Notes: generated by a model from the sequence alone, not told the origin. Positions 53,388 through 62,210 are shown, counted from the first letter of the stretch. The stretch is DNA of 64,000 nt from Flavobacterium pisciphilum (GCF_020905345.1 NZ_JAJJMO010000001.1:2480001-2544000); one strand, 5' to 3'. Numbers and translations are program-made.

Positions 53388-54353
53388 ATGCAAGAGGAAG
53401 AGGAACGGTACGTTCAAATAATAAAAGATAGTAACAGAAAACTTGTGATTTTAGAATTGTTATCCAATTTCTTTAATCACAAGGATCTTGTTGGTACCTT
53501 AATAAAAACAAAAATAATCCATACTCTTTTTCAAAATAACCGCACATTAGACATTAATAAATTAGAATTATTTCACATACAGTTTACAAATAGCCTTATT
53601 GATTTATTTCAAAAAATCAAGAAATCAAAAGAACAGAACTATCTTTTAATTTCGGATGAGATATACATTAATGATGACATTATTTCAAAACTAAAATCAG
53701 AAATAGGAGAAACTAAGTTTACTAATCAAATGCGGGTTCATTCTCAAAATATGTCTAAAAAGATTGAGGAATTATATAACATATTTGTAACTGATAAATC
53801 TGCTTTATTTAATTGGAATGATATAACAATTTTTTCTGACAGCGTTCAATCCGAATACTACAGAGAAATAAGCATTGATCAATATGAGCAGCTCACCCGC
53901 TACAACAAAAGCTTGTATGAAAACTCATTTGCGAAATTTGAAAAAAAATTATTAGGCAGGTTAAATATTCTAAAATTCAAAATTAAATTTTTGTGTGGAT
54001 TAGTTTGTAATAACGAGACGATTGAAGTCTATGAATTTAGAGACTCTAATGACAAATTTATTTATGTTGCCAATGATAAATCTTTCTATTTTTTAAATAG
54101 TGAAAATTCTATAGGAATAGATTTATCAAAAAACAATTCTGCAAAAGAAGAAATTGTAATACAATTAACAGCTAAAAATGCAGATTTGAACTTAGAGCTT
54201 AGCACAATCAAATCAATACTACCAGAAACTGTTCAAGAAGTATTAAAAGATTATTTAGACAAAATTTCATCTGTTGATTTCTTAGATGAGTTACAAAATG
54301 TGGATGAACAAACAAATATTTTAAAAACAATGTTAAACATTAATATTAATTAA
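53388..54353 (+). CDS. Unknown protein of the Ter cluster (321 residues)
   Basis: I do not recognise a family. 321 residues, soluble, no signal peptide, rich in Lys, Asn and Ile. Helical in the first two thirds (ILELLSNFFNHKDLVGTLIK, RVHSQNMSKKIEELYNIF). A beta-rich segment with IEVYEFRDSNDKFIYVANDK lies in the centre, and a C-terminal helical coil (NADLNLELSTIKSILPETV) follows. It sits 24 bp after telA and 9 bp before a terD gene, same strand, so it is a genuine operon member. It may be a partner of TelA; that is only position-based. Confidence 0.7.
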   Translation: MQEEEERYVQIIKDSNRKLVILELLSNFFNHKDLVGTLIKTKIIHTLFQNNRTLDINKLELFHIQFTNSLIDLFQKIKKSKEQNYLLISDEIYINDDIISKLKSEIGETKFTNQMRVHSQNMSKKIEELYNIFVTDKSALFNWNDITIFSDSVQSEYYREISIDQYEQLTRYNKSLYENSFAKFEKKLLGRLNILKFKIKFLCGLVCNNETIEVYEFRDSNDKFIYVANDKSFYFLNSENSIGIDLSKNNSAKEEIVIQLTAKNADLNLELSTIKSILPETVQEVLKDYLDKISSVDFLDELQNVDEQTNILKTMLNININ

Positions 54354-54362
54354 AAGAATAAA

Positions 54363-54914
54363 ATGGCAATTAATTTAGAAAAAGGGCAAAGACAAAGTAT
54401 CGATGCACCAAAATTTACTGTAGGATTAGGATGGGATAGTAATTCTAGTAGTACTGGAGAAGGCTTTGACTTAGATGCATCAATATTTTTAGTTGGTGCT
54501 AATGGTAAACTTCCTTCTGATAATCATTTTGTATACTATAACAATCTAAAATCACCTGATCAAGCTGTAATCCATACTGGAGATAATTTAACTGGAGCCG
54601 GAGATGGAGATGATGAAAAAATACAAATTGATTTATCAAGAATTGCCCCAGAGGTTTCTGAAATTTCATTTGTAGTTACTATACATCATGCAGATACAAG
54701 AAGACAAAATTTTGGTCAAATTAGAAACTCATTTATCAGAATTCTGGATCAATCTAATGTAGAATTGGTTAAATATGAATTAGACGAAGATTTCTCTATA
54801 GAGACAGCAGTTGAATTTGGAAGAATTTACAAAAGAAACGATGAATGGAAATTTGAAGCTGTTGGTGTAGGAATGAAAGGTGGTTTACAAGATTATTTAA
54901 ATAAATACAATTAA
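54363..54914 (+). CDS. TerD-family protein (fourth)
   Basis: 183 residues, 9 bp after the unknown gene. Start MAINLEKGQRQSIDAPKFTV, core LGWDSNSSSTGEGFDLDASI, acidic stretch HTGDNLTGAGDGDDEKIQID, then RQNFGQIRNSFIRILDQSN and GMKGGLQDYLNKYN. Very close to the second copy (51099), indicating duplication within the cluster. Calcium-binding stress protein by family. Confidence 0.92.
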   Translation: MAINLEKGQRQSIDAPKFTVGLGWDSNSSSTGEGFDLDASIFLVGANGKLPSDNHFVYYNNLKSPDQAVIHTGDNLTGAGDGDDEKIQIDLSRIAPEVSEISFVVTIHHADTRRQNFGQIRNSFIRILDQSNVELVKYELDEDFSIETAVEFGRIYKRNDEWKFEAVGVGMKGGLQDYLNKYN

Positions 54915-54932
54915 CAAGAAACACTAAGAAAC

Positions 54933-55592
54933 ATGGCAATTAACTTAACCAAAGGACAAAAAATTGATCTAAGAAAATCAAGTGGTGAATCATTAACAAA
55001 TTTCTGCGTTGGTGTAAACTGGGGAGCAATTGAAACAAAAGGATTCTTAGGATTATCAAAAAACGTAAAAGATGTAGACTTAGATTTAAGTTGTATTCTA
55101 ATTGATGATCAGAACAACCTTTGTGATCATTTATATTCTCCTCTATACAGAATTGAAGCGTTACAACAATTTGGTCTACCAAAAGGTAAATTATTAAGTG
55201 TTGATGGTGCTTTAAAACATACTGGAGATGACCTTGCTGGAGATACAGGTGGAGATGACGGTTTAGATAATGAAATTATAACTGTAGATTTATCAAGAGT
55301 AGATTCAAAAGTTAATCAAATATTTTTCTTCTTGAACAATGCAGGAAATGAAGATTTTTCTCAAATTCCTTATGCAAAGATTAGAATGTACGAAGGTACT
55401 CCAACAAGAGTAGTTTCAGAATTTGCGTCCTATAATGTTTCTGCAGATAATCAATATGTAAACAAACGTTCAATCATTATGGGTAAACTATACAAACGAA
55501 ATAATGAATGGAAATTTAGTGCTATTGGAGATCCTACAGAAGATACATTCTTAGGGCAAACAATCCACAAAATTGTAGCATCTTATCTATAA
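54933..55592 (+). CDS. TerD-family protein, TerZ-like (fifth)
   Basis: 219 residues, 18 bp after the fourth copy. Start MAINLTKGQKIDLRKSSGES, then CVGVNWGAIETKGFLG and DVDLDLSCILIDDQNNLCDH. It has an insert of about 16 residues (YRIEALQQFGLPKGKLLSVD) not present in the third copy. Acidic stretch HTGDDLAGDTGGDDGLDNEI and IRMYEGTPTRVVSEFASYNV follow. It ends the TerD block; a spacer with hairpins comes before the vWA block. Confidence 0.9.
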   Translation: MAINLTKGQKIDLRKSSGESLTNFCVGVNWGAIETKGFLGLSKNVKDVDLDLSCILIDDQNNLCDHLYSPLYRIEALQQFGLPKGKLLSVDGALKHTGDDLAGDTGGDDGLDNEIITVDLSRVDSKVNQIFFFLNNAGNEDFSQIPYAKIRMYEGTPTRVVSEFASYNVSADNQYVNKRSIIMGKLYKRNNEWKFSAIGDPTEDTFLGQTIHKIVASYL

Positions 55593-55633
55593 TACCCCTA
55601 CAGGTATTTGAAATAGTTCTTCAAATAAATTAC

Positions 55634-55690
55634 CTCCTCCTCCATCTGAATTAAATATTGTTTTTTAAAATTTAGACAGGAGGAGTTTTT
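55634..55690 (+). terminator. Possible attenuator between the TerD and vWA blocks
   Basis: CTCCTCC (55634-55640) can pair with GGAGGAG (55679-55685) over a 38-base loop, followed by TTTTTATTTTT. A shorter hairpin TATTTGAA/TTCAAATA lies at 55605-55627. The spacer 55593-55781 holds no gene. The long loop makes terminator function uncertain. Confidence 0.4.
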
Positions 55691-55781
55691 ATTTTTAGAA
55701 AACCGCTAAATACAGTTTTTATAAATACTGTAGGCAATTTTTGAGTTATGTAATATCATTTCAATCATTTTTAAAAGTTAT

Positions 55782-56417
55782 ATGAGAAGATTACCAGTAT
55801 ATTTTTTATTAGATACCTCAGGTTCAATGTACGGCGAACCCATTCAAGCCTTAAATAATGCTTTGAGCGGTATGATTAACACATTGCGTTCAGATGCACA
55901 AGCTTTAGATTCTCTTTGGATAAGCATCATAACTTTTGATAGAGATGTAAAAGAGATTGTGCCATTAACAGAATTGGTAAACTTCCAACTTCCAGAAATA
56001 ATATGTCCTCAAAGTGGCCCAACAAATACTGGAGCAGGACTTGAGTTTGTAATTGAAAAAGTAAACGCAGATGTGATAAAAGGTTCACCAACTCAAAAAG
56101 GAGATTGGAAACCTTTACTTTTTGTATTTACAGATGGAAAACCATCAGACATTCAACTTTATAGACAAAAAACACCAGAAATTAAAAACCTAAATTTTGG
56201 TGCTATTGTAGGTTGTGCAGCTGGACACATGGCCAATGATGATATTTTGAAAGAACTAACAGATAATGTCGTCCATCTAGACTCTGCTGATAGCTCTACT
56301 TTAAAGCAATTTTTTAAATGGGTATCTGAAACGATTGAGCAAGGCAATAAAAGCCAAGGAACTGGAGAAAGCGTAGCCTTACCTCCACCGCCAAGCGAAA
56401 TAACTATCGTAATCTAA
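55782..56417 (+). CDS. vWA-domain protein of the Ter cluster (TerY-like)
   Basis: 211 residues, cytosolic, a single von Willebrand A domain. The metal-dependent adhesion site is complete: DTSGSM at residues 10-15, a Thr in GPTNTGAG near 77, and the Asp in FTDGKPSD near 121. Ends with a Pro/Ser-rich tail (TGESVALPPPPSEITIVI). In Ter systems such vWA proteins are proposed to scaffold complexes with a phosphatase and kinase. It heads the second block; the next gene follows 11 bp later. Confidence 0.9.
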   Translation: MRRLPVYFLLDTSGSMYGEPIQALNNALSGMINTLRSDAQALDSLWISIITFDRDVKEIVPLTELVNFQLPEIICPQSGPTNTGAGLEFVIEKVNADVIKGSPTQKGDWKPLLFVFTDGKPSDIQLYRQKTPEIKNLNFGAIVGCAAGHMANDDILKELTDNVVHLDSADSSTLKQFFKWVSETIEQGNKSQGTGESVALPPPPSEITIVI

Positions 56418-56428
56418 ATTTTTAGAAG

Positions 56429-56887
56429 ATGATAGATATAATATTTAAACTTTCAACATCAATTATTGATGTGGCAAAATATGCAGACGAAGCCTATCAT
56501 GAAGGAGAACCAGATATAGACTCGATAGTTTTAAGCTCAGCTGAAAGATTAGAACTCATGGATATAGACAATCTAGTCGTGTGTTACCAATCAATAATTG
56601 TAAATGCTTTTACAATTAAACAGATAGAGCAACTTTTAATAGATAATTATCAAAAAGAGCATTTATACATAAGAGACATTATAACACGCAAGAACTGTAT
56701 TTACATAAAAGTAATGCATGCTATACCCTTTACAGATATAGATAAATGTTACGGGACTTCTTTTTCCATTAACTATATGGAGTCAAATAATTGTATATCT
56801 GTTTATGGGATTAAAACAAAAAACACAGACGAAAAACAGGCTTTTAAAGAAATTGCACATGAATTAATAACTACTCTTTCAAAATGA
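56429..56887 (+). CDS. Unknown small protein of the vWA/phosphatase/kinase block
   Basis: 152 residues, no signal peptide or membrane segment, no family recognised. An acidic patch AYHEGEPDIDSIVLSSAERLE near residue 25 is followed by alternating short beta and helix stretches (LVVCYQSIIVNAFTIKQIEQ, CIYIKVMHAIPFTDIDKCYG, NNCISVYGIKTK). Its TGA overlaps the ATG of the following (broken) membrane gene, so its presence in the operon is firm. Role unknown. Confidence 0.65.
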   Translation: MIDIIFKLSTSIIDVAKYADEAYHEGEPDIDSIVLSSAERLELMDIDNLVVCYQSIIVNAFTIKQIEQLLIDNYQKEHLYIRDIITRKNCIYIKVMHAIPFTDIDKCYGTSFSINYMESNNCISVYGIKTKNTDEKQAFKEIAHELITTLSK

Positions 56888-57129
56888 TTCTTATTAAACT
56901 TTTCATCCAGATTCTAATAATTGGTTTGTTTTTATATTCAACCCTACTACCCTATAAATATAAATTGAATCCGCAATGCAAAAAGACTTTTGACTTTTTC
57001 AAGAGTGTCTTTTTACCATATTCAATTTTCTAAAACCAGTTGCAAAGCCATTTTTAGAATAGGATTGCAATTGATATAACACAAATCGCGCTTTTAATTA
57101 TTTTTTTAATGCTATTAAATTTCCTTTAA
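56884..57129 (+). pseudogene. YggT-like small membrane-protein gene, reading frame disrupted twice
   Basis: The ATG at 56884 overlaps the preceding stop (ATGA). Frame 1 reads MILIKLFIQILIIGLFLYST and on to NPQCKKTFDFFKSVFLP (about 57018), then meets a stop at 57031. The plausible continuation IFNFLKPVAKPFLE lies two frames over (57018-57056). The original frame then resumes with NRIAIDITQIALLIIFLMLL and stops at 57129, one base before the next ATG. Joined, this gives about 80 residues with hydrophobic ends and a P-x(1-2)-C pattern in the middle, like YggT-family proteins. Losses of one base near 57020 and two near 57056 would explain it; sequencing error is an alternative. Confidence 0.6.
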
Positions 57130-57130
57130 A

Positions 57131-58186
57131 ATGAGAAGATTACCTATATATTTTTTGATTGATATATCCGAATCAATGGTTGGAGAACCTATTCAACAAG
57201 TTGAAGAAGGGCTAGCTACAATTATTCAAGCTTTAAAAACAGATCCTCATGCGCTGGAAACTGTATTTGTTTCTATCATAGTTTTTGCTGGGCAACCTAA
57301 AACATTAGTTCCTTTGCAAGAAATAGTTAGTTTTTATCCTCCTAAATTCCCCATTGGAAGCGGAACCTCATTAAGCAAAGGATTAGGGCATTTAATGCAT
57401 GAATTGAGAACAAATATTGTTAAGACTACCTATGAAATGAAAGGAGATTGGAAACCAATTGTATTTTTATTTACAGATGGAGTCCCAACAGATGATAGTA
57501 AAGCCGCAATTAATGAATGGAAACTTAATTGGCAAAAAACGGCTAACCTAATTGCAATCTCTTTTGGAAACGAAACTGACACAAAACTTTTAGGAGAATT
57601 AACAGAAAACGTTTTACACTTTAATAATACAAATGTTCAGTCTTATAAAGAATTCTTCAAGTGGGTTACAGATTCTATAAAAACAAGTAGTATAAGTGTA
57701 GAAAGCAATTCGACAGGTTTTGAATTGGCAAAATTAGATGGAGAAACACTTTCGAAAATAGATTTAACCAAATCAGAACCAAATCGTCAATATGTAGATG
57801 ATAATTTTGTTGTGTTAAACGGGAAATGTCAAAATACCAAAAGACCGTATTTGATGAAATACCGCAAAACAATTGCTCCATCAATTTATGCGGGTATCGA
57901 GTTATCATCAAAAAACTACAAGTTAGTTGGAGCATATCAAGTTGACAATTCTTATTTTGAACTAGCAGATACAACAAATTTCAACAATAAAGTAAATACC
58001 GACGAACTTATAGGAGGCCCGACATGTCCTTGTTGTGGCAATCAAATTGCATTTGCAGTCTGTGTTTGCAGCAAAATACATTGCATTGGCGATGAGAATA
58101 TAAGTACCTGTCCTTGGTGCAATAATCAAGGTACTTATGGCGCTAGTGGCGAAGGTGGTTTTGATGTAAACAGAACGCAAGGATAA
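57131..58186 (+). CDS. terY: vWA protein with C-terminal metal-binding domain (TerY-C type)
   Basis: 351 residues. A vWA domain (about 1-190) has the MIDAS DISESM at residues 10-15, GSGTSLSKG near 78 and FTDGVPTDD near 117. A linker and beta-rich region (about 225-290) follow. The end has a Cys-rich cluster GGPTCPCCGNQIAFAVCVC and ISTCPWCNNQGTYG, which should bind zinc; this is the pattern of the TerY-C metal-binding domain. The gene starts 1 bp after the broken YggT-like frame and 7 bp before the phosphatase. It is likely the scaffold of the phosphatase-kinase triad. Confidence 0.9.
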   Translation: MRRLPIYFLIDISESMVGEPIQQVEEGLATIIQALKTDPHALETVFVSIIVFAGQPKTLVPLQEIVSFYPPKFPIGSGTSLSKGLGHLMHELRTNIVKTTYEMKGDWKPIVFLFTDGVPTDDSKAAINEWKLNWQKTANLIAISFGNETDTKLLGELTENVLHFNNTNVQSYKEFFKWVTDSIKTSSISVESNSTGFELAKLDGETLSKIDLTKSEPNRQYVDDNFVVLNGKCQNTKRPYLMKYRKTIAPSIYAGIELSSKNYKLVGAYQVDNSYFELADTTNFNNKVNTDELIGGPTCPCCGNQIAFAVCVCSKIHCIGDENISTCPWCNNQGTYGASGEGGFDVNRTQG

Positions 58187-58193
58187 TTTTTTT

Positions 58194-59603
58194 ATGGAAG
58201 AAACAAAAAAATATCTCCAAGCTTTTTTATCACAAAATAAAATCGATATCTCAAAAAGCAAGCATACGCTTTTTAATGATTTTATCAATAATGAAACTAA
58301 TATTACAGCAGTTAAGATAATAAAAGAAAATCAACAAAAGATTATGGCAAACTGGGTGCTAAAAACTAGAATTGATGATATCATTCAACAATCAGTATTA
58401 TTACCGAATGGTACAGTGAATAAAAATTATGAATCAAAAATTGACTTTATTAAATTAGGCTGGAACGATATTATTTATTCAGAAATTAAAAACTTAGACG
58501 ATACTGGACTTTCTTTTAACGATACGGAAGAGTTACTTCATGGAAATCCAAAAATAAGCGGCGATTTAAAATTAAAACTATTATTCAGAGTTGAAGGAGA
58601 AGAAGAAAATTCAACATTAAATGAAAAGACAATTACGGTAATTATAAATCCTGATCCAAAATCTTTGTGGAAAAACATTGAAAGCGATAAAACTGATCCT
58701 TTCTGGAAAGAAGATAACATTGCTATCTCTGGAAAGTTTTTGGACAAAAACATAGTTATAGCTTCAAAAAGAGGAAGAAGTCATGCCAATGTTGGTTCCT
58801 TTAGAGATGATGATTATACTTTTAAAAACATTAATGAAACAGGCTGGTCTGTTCTAGCAGTTTCAGATGGTGCTGGCTCAGCAAATTCATCAAGACAAGG
58901 ATCTAAATTGGCCTGTGATTTAGTGATTGAATATTTTGAACAGAATTTAAAACCCGAATATCTAAAAGAATTTGACGAAACGCTCTTAAACCATTATAAC
59001 AAAACAGATGAAGAGACATCAAAAAAAATAAACCATTTTGTTTACAATACACTATCAAAGGCAGCTCATTATGTGTATGAAAAACTAGATGAGTTTGCCA
59101 TACAAAACGGAAGAGAACTAAAAGATTTTCATTCGACTTTAATATTTACATTAGTCAAAAAATATGATTTTGGCTATGCCATCCTAACCTTTGGAGTTGG
59201 TGATTGCCCTATAGGTCTATTAAACAAAGATTTAACCGAAATAAAACTAATGAACTGGTTAGATGTTGGAGAATTTGGCGGAGGAACACGATTTATTACA
59301 ATGCCAGAAATATTTCAAAGTGATAAATTCCCATCCCGTTTTGGTTTTAAATTAGTTGATGATTTCTCTTATTTGATGTTAATGACAGATGGAATTTACG
59401 ACCCTAAATTTGTTGTTGAAGTTAATTTAGAAAAAATAACAAAGTGGAATGATTTTTTAGGAGATTTGCACGGAAATAATGAAGATGGCCATAAGGTCGA
59501 TTTTAATCCCGAAAACACTCAAATTGCAAACCAGCTTTCGACATGGATGGATTTTTGGAGTCCAGGAAATCACGATGACAGAACCCTAGCTATAATTTAC
59601 TAA
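58194..59603 (+). CDS. PP2C-family serine/threonine phosphatase of the Ter triad
   Basis: 469 residues. The first 185 residues are not recognised (charged, possibly regulatory). The PP2C domain starts around IVIASKRGRSHANVGSFRDD near residue 185. It has SDGAGSANSSRQGSKLACD near 223 (metal-binding Asp), LMTDGIYDP near 400 and GNHDDRTLAIIY at the C-terminus (metal-binding Asp). It removes phosphate from Ser/Thr; its partner kinase follows 3 bp later. By published description of Ter systems, vWA, PP2C and kinase form a TerY-phosphorylation triad; this cluster has all three. Confidence 0.9.
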   Translation: MEETKKYLQAFLSQNKIDISKSKHTLFNDFINNETNITAVKIIKENQQKIMANWVLKTRIDDIIQQSVLLPNGTVNKNYESKIDFIKLGWNDIIYSEIKNLDDTGLSFNDTEELLHGNPKISGDLKLKLLFRVEGEEENSTLNEKTITVIINPDPKSLWKNIESDKTDPFWKEDNIAISGKFLDKNIVIASKRGRSHANVGSFRDDDYTFKNINETGWSVLAVSDGAGSANSSRQGSKLACDLVIEYFEQNLKPEYLKEFDETLLNHYNKTDEETSKKINHFVYNTLSKAAHYVYEKLDEFAIQNGRELKDFHSTLIFTLVKKYDFGYAILTFGVGDCPIGLLNKDLTEIKLMNWLDVGEFGGGTRFITMPEIFQSDKFPSRFGFKLVDDFSYLMLMTDGIYDPKFVVEVNLEKITKWNDFLGDLHGNNEDGHKVDFNPENTQIANQLSTWMDFWSPGNHDDRTLAIIY

Positions 59604-59606
59604 ATC

Positions 59607-61118
59607 ATGAGTATAGTTACCGTAAAATCAATTAATGACCCCGCAAAATCATATCAATTTGTTGATAATGGAGAACCTATGCGTGGTGGCGTAAAGGATG
59701 TATATTTTAGTCCGGATAAAAAATATGTAGTCGCAATTTTTAGAGACAAATTAGACTTAAACCAAAAAGAAAGACTACAAAAAATAACTAATTATTATTT
59801 GCCTCAAATTCAGAGCAAGGAAGCAGGTGATTATTACTTAAATGAAGTTTTCAGATGGCCTACAGATGTTATCGAATATAACAATCTAACAGGGGTCATT
59901 GTACCGATCTACAATTCAAAATTTTTCTTTAAAAAAGGATATGCAACAAGTGATTTAATTCAGGGGAAAGAAAAACAAGGATTGTGGTTCTCAAGCTCTA
60001 AATTTAGAAATCCGCAATATCCGCTTAGAGTAGCAAATTCAGAATTGGGAGATTGGTTAAGTTATTTTCAGATTTCAGTTAATTTAACTCGAGGAGTAAA
60101 AAAAATGCACGCCATGGGATTGGCACATTCCGATTTATCACACAGGAATGTATTAGTAGATCCAATTGAAAAATCTGCTTGCATAATAGATATAGATGGA
60201 TTAGTAGTTCCAGGATTATTTCAGGCAGAAGTAATTGGAACTCCAGGTTTTATAGCACCCGAAGTACTAGCAACTAAACATCTAAATAAAACAGACCCAA
60301 ACAGAAAATTACCAAACAGACTAACAGATCTGCATGCCTTGCCTGTGCTTATTTATATGTTTTTATTACGGCGCCATCCATTAAAAGGAAGTAAAGTTCA
60401 TGACCTAGATACCGAAAAAGATGATTTATTATCTATGGGCGAAAAAGCAATGTTTATAGAACACCCTACAGACAATACAAACAGACCTAAACTTAATCAG
60501 GTATCAAAATGGGATTTGCCTTGGGCAGATATCACCAAACTGCCTTATACAATTGCGGGACCTTACCTAAAAACATTATTCGATAAAGTATTTATAGATG
60601 GATTACACAATCCGATGCAAAGACCAACTGCTGAAGAATGGGAAATTGCATTATTAAAAACTTCAGATTTAATGCAGAAGTGCCACAACCCTTCCTGCGA
60701 ACAAAAATGGTATGTTTTTGACAATACAAATACCCCAAGATGTCCCTTTTGTAAAACCTCTCACAAAGGCACACTTCCAGTTTTAGACCTGTATTATCAA
60801 TACCAAGAATCGGTATGGAAACCAGAAAATCATAGATTAATGGTTTATAACGATCAGTACTTGTTTCAATGGCACGTTAATCGTAATATTGCCAGAAATG
60901 AAAAACTAACCTCAGAGCAGAAAATACCAGTGGGTTACTTTACATTTCATGACAATAAATGGGTATTGGTTAATCAAAAACTAACCTCTTTAAAGGATCT
61001 AACAGAAGATAAAGAAATCCCAATCGGTACAATGGTAGAGCTTACCGATGGAAAAAAACTACTCCTTTCTAGAGAAGAAGGAGGAAGAGTAATCATAATT
61101 ACAATGGCTAACAAATAA
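59607..61118 (+). CDS. Protein kinase with C-terminal zinc ribbon (Ter triad)
   Basis: 503 residues. Kinase domain about 20-360. The ATP-binding Lys region is VKDVYFSPDKKYVVAIFRD. Catalytic loop HSDLSHRNVLVD has Asp176, and the metal loop IDIDGLV has Asp195 (DIDG in place of DFG). GTPGFIAPEVL is the activation-segment end. After the kinase comes a four-Cys ribbon (CHNPSC, then CPFC; about 360-385) and a beta-rich C-terminal domain of about 110 residues (QWHVNRNIARNEKLTSEQKI). It is soluble and lies 3 bp after the phosphatase and 43 bp before terC. Confidence 0.9.
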   Translation: MSIVTVKSINDPAKSYQFVDNGEPMRGGVKDVYFSPDKKYVVAIFRDKLDLNQKERLQKITNYYLPQIQSKEAGDYYLNEVFRWPTDVIEYNNLTGVIVPIYNSKFFFKKGYATSDLIQGKEKQGLWFSSSKFRNPQYPLRVANSELGDWLSYFQISVNLTRGVKKMHAMGLAHSDLSHRNVLVDPIEKSACIIDIDGLVVPGLFQAEVIGTPGFIAPEVLATKHLNKTDPNRKLPNRLTDLHALPVLIYMFLLRRHPLKGSKVHDLDTEKDDLLSMGEKAMFIEHPTDNTNRPKLNQVSKWDLPWADITKLPYTIAGPYLKTLFDKVFIDGLHNPMQRPTAEEWEIALLKTSDLMQKCHNPSCEQKWYVFDNTNTPRCPFCKTSHKGTLPVLDLYYQYQESVWKPENHRLMVYNDQYLFQWHVNRNIARNEKLTSEQKIPVGYFTFHDNKWVLVNQKLTSLKDLTEDKEIPIGTMVELTDGKKLLLSREEGGRVIIITMANK

Positions 61119-61161
61119 ATATAAAACAATTAAAAACAAAAATTAACTTAATAAATAACAA

Positions 61162-62160
61162 ATGAACGAACATCCCATTTTCTCAGAACATCCTGGATTA
61201 ATAGCAATTTTTGCAATCGCAGTAGTTATAATGCTATTATTAGATTTAGGTATTTTCAACAAAAAAAGTCATGTAGTAAGTAATAAAGAAGCTATTTCCT
61301 GGTCATTAGTATGGATAAGCTTAGCAATGGGTTTTAGTGGTTTAGTATACTATTATGCTGGTTCGGCTAAATTTTATGAATTCCAATCGGCGTATTGGAT
61401 CGAAAAAGCACTTTCTGTAGACAACCTTTTTGTTTTTATATTAGTATTCAAGTTTTTTGATGTACCAAACACCAACAAACATAAAGTCTTATTCTGGGGT
61501 ATCATAGGAGCTTTAGTACTAAGAGCTATATTTATATTCTCAGGTGCTTTCTTAATCGAATTAACGTATTTAAACAAGCTTTTAAGCCTAGTAGGTGTCG
61601 AAGGATTCAAATACGATATTAACTTAATCATGACTGCCTTTGGACTATTCTTAGTGTATGCAGGAATAAAATCATGGTCAGCAGGGAATGAAGACGAAGA
61701 TGAAGACTACAACAACACAAGAGGAGCAAGATTAATTAGAAAGTTCTTTAGCGTAAGCGATAAATACGATGGTGATAAATTCTTCACAATCGAAAACGGA
61801 AAGAAACTAGCAACACCACTTTTGGTAGTTGTAGCAGTTATAGAATTTACAGATTTACTTTTTGCAGTAGATTCAATCCCTGCAATTTTTGCTATCTCAA
61901 ATGATCCATTTATCCTTTATACATCAAACATATTTGCAATTTTAGGTTTAAGAGCATTGTTCTTCTTACTTGATAATTTCATCCATTTGTTTAGTAAACT
62001 ACAATACGGACTAGCAATAATCCTTGCTTTTATTGGAGTAAAAATGATTATCTCACCATTCTATCACATAGAATCACTGTACTCTTTAATTGTTATTGCA
62101 GGTGTTTTAGTAATATCAGTAATCTTATCAGTTGCGTTTCCAGAGCCAAAAGAAGCATAA
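61162..62160 (+). CDS. terC: TerC-family integral membrane protein
   Basis: 332 residues, seven or more hydrophobic segments. Signature DNLFVFILVFKFFDVP near residue 88 and LLFAVDSIPAIFAISNDPF near 232 with the conserved membrane Asp residues, then NIFAILGLRALFFLL. TerC/Alx proteins are implicated in metal ion (manganese or calcium) homeostasis and exporting. It closes the Ter cluster and gives the membrane arm of the system. The charged loop between segments (EDEDEDYNNTRGARL) is typical. A strong terminator follows. Confidence 0.93.
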   Translation: MNEHPIFSEHPGLIAIFAIAVVIMLLLDLGIFNKKSHVVSNKEAISWSLVWISLAMGFSGLVYYYAGSAKFYEFQSAYWIEKALSVDNLFVFILVFKFFDVPNTNKHKVLFWGIIGALVLRAIFIFSGAFLIELTYLNKLLSLVGVEGFKYDINLIMTAFGLFLVYAGIKSWSAGNEDEDEDYNNTRGARLIRKFFSVSDKYDGDKFFTIENGKKLATPLLVVVAVIEFTDLLFAVDSIPAIFAISNDPFILYTSNIFAILGLRALFFLLDNFIHLFSKLQYGLAIILAFIGVKMIISPFYHIESLYSLIVIAGVLVISVILSVAFPEPKEA

Positions 62161-62180
62161 AACAAATAATATACACACTA

Positions 62181-62210
62181 AAAAAGACCTCAATTGAGGT
62201 CTTTTTTATT
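62181..62210. terminator. Terminator of the Ter cluster
   Basis: Perfect 26-bp palindrome AAAAGACCTCAATTGAGGTCTTTT with a T run on the plus strand and an A run before it. It also serves the minus-strand gene that ends at 62235. Confidence 0.9.

Noticed and set aside
48925..62160. Phage or plasmid origin of the Ter block
   Set aside because: No integrase, tRNA attachment duplication, transposase or mobilisation gene is seen at either edge. Transfer is possible but not supported by the sequence here.
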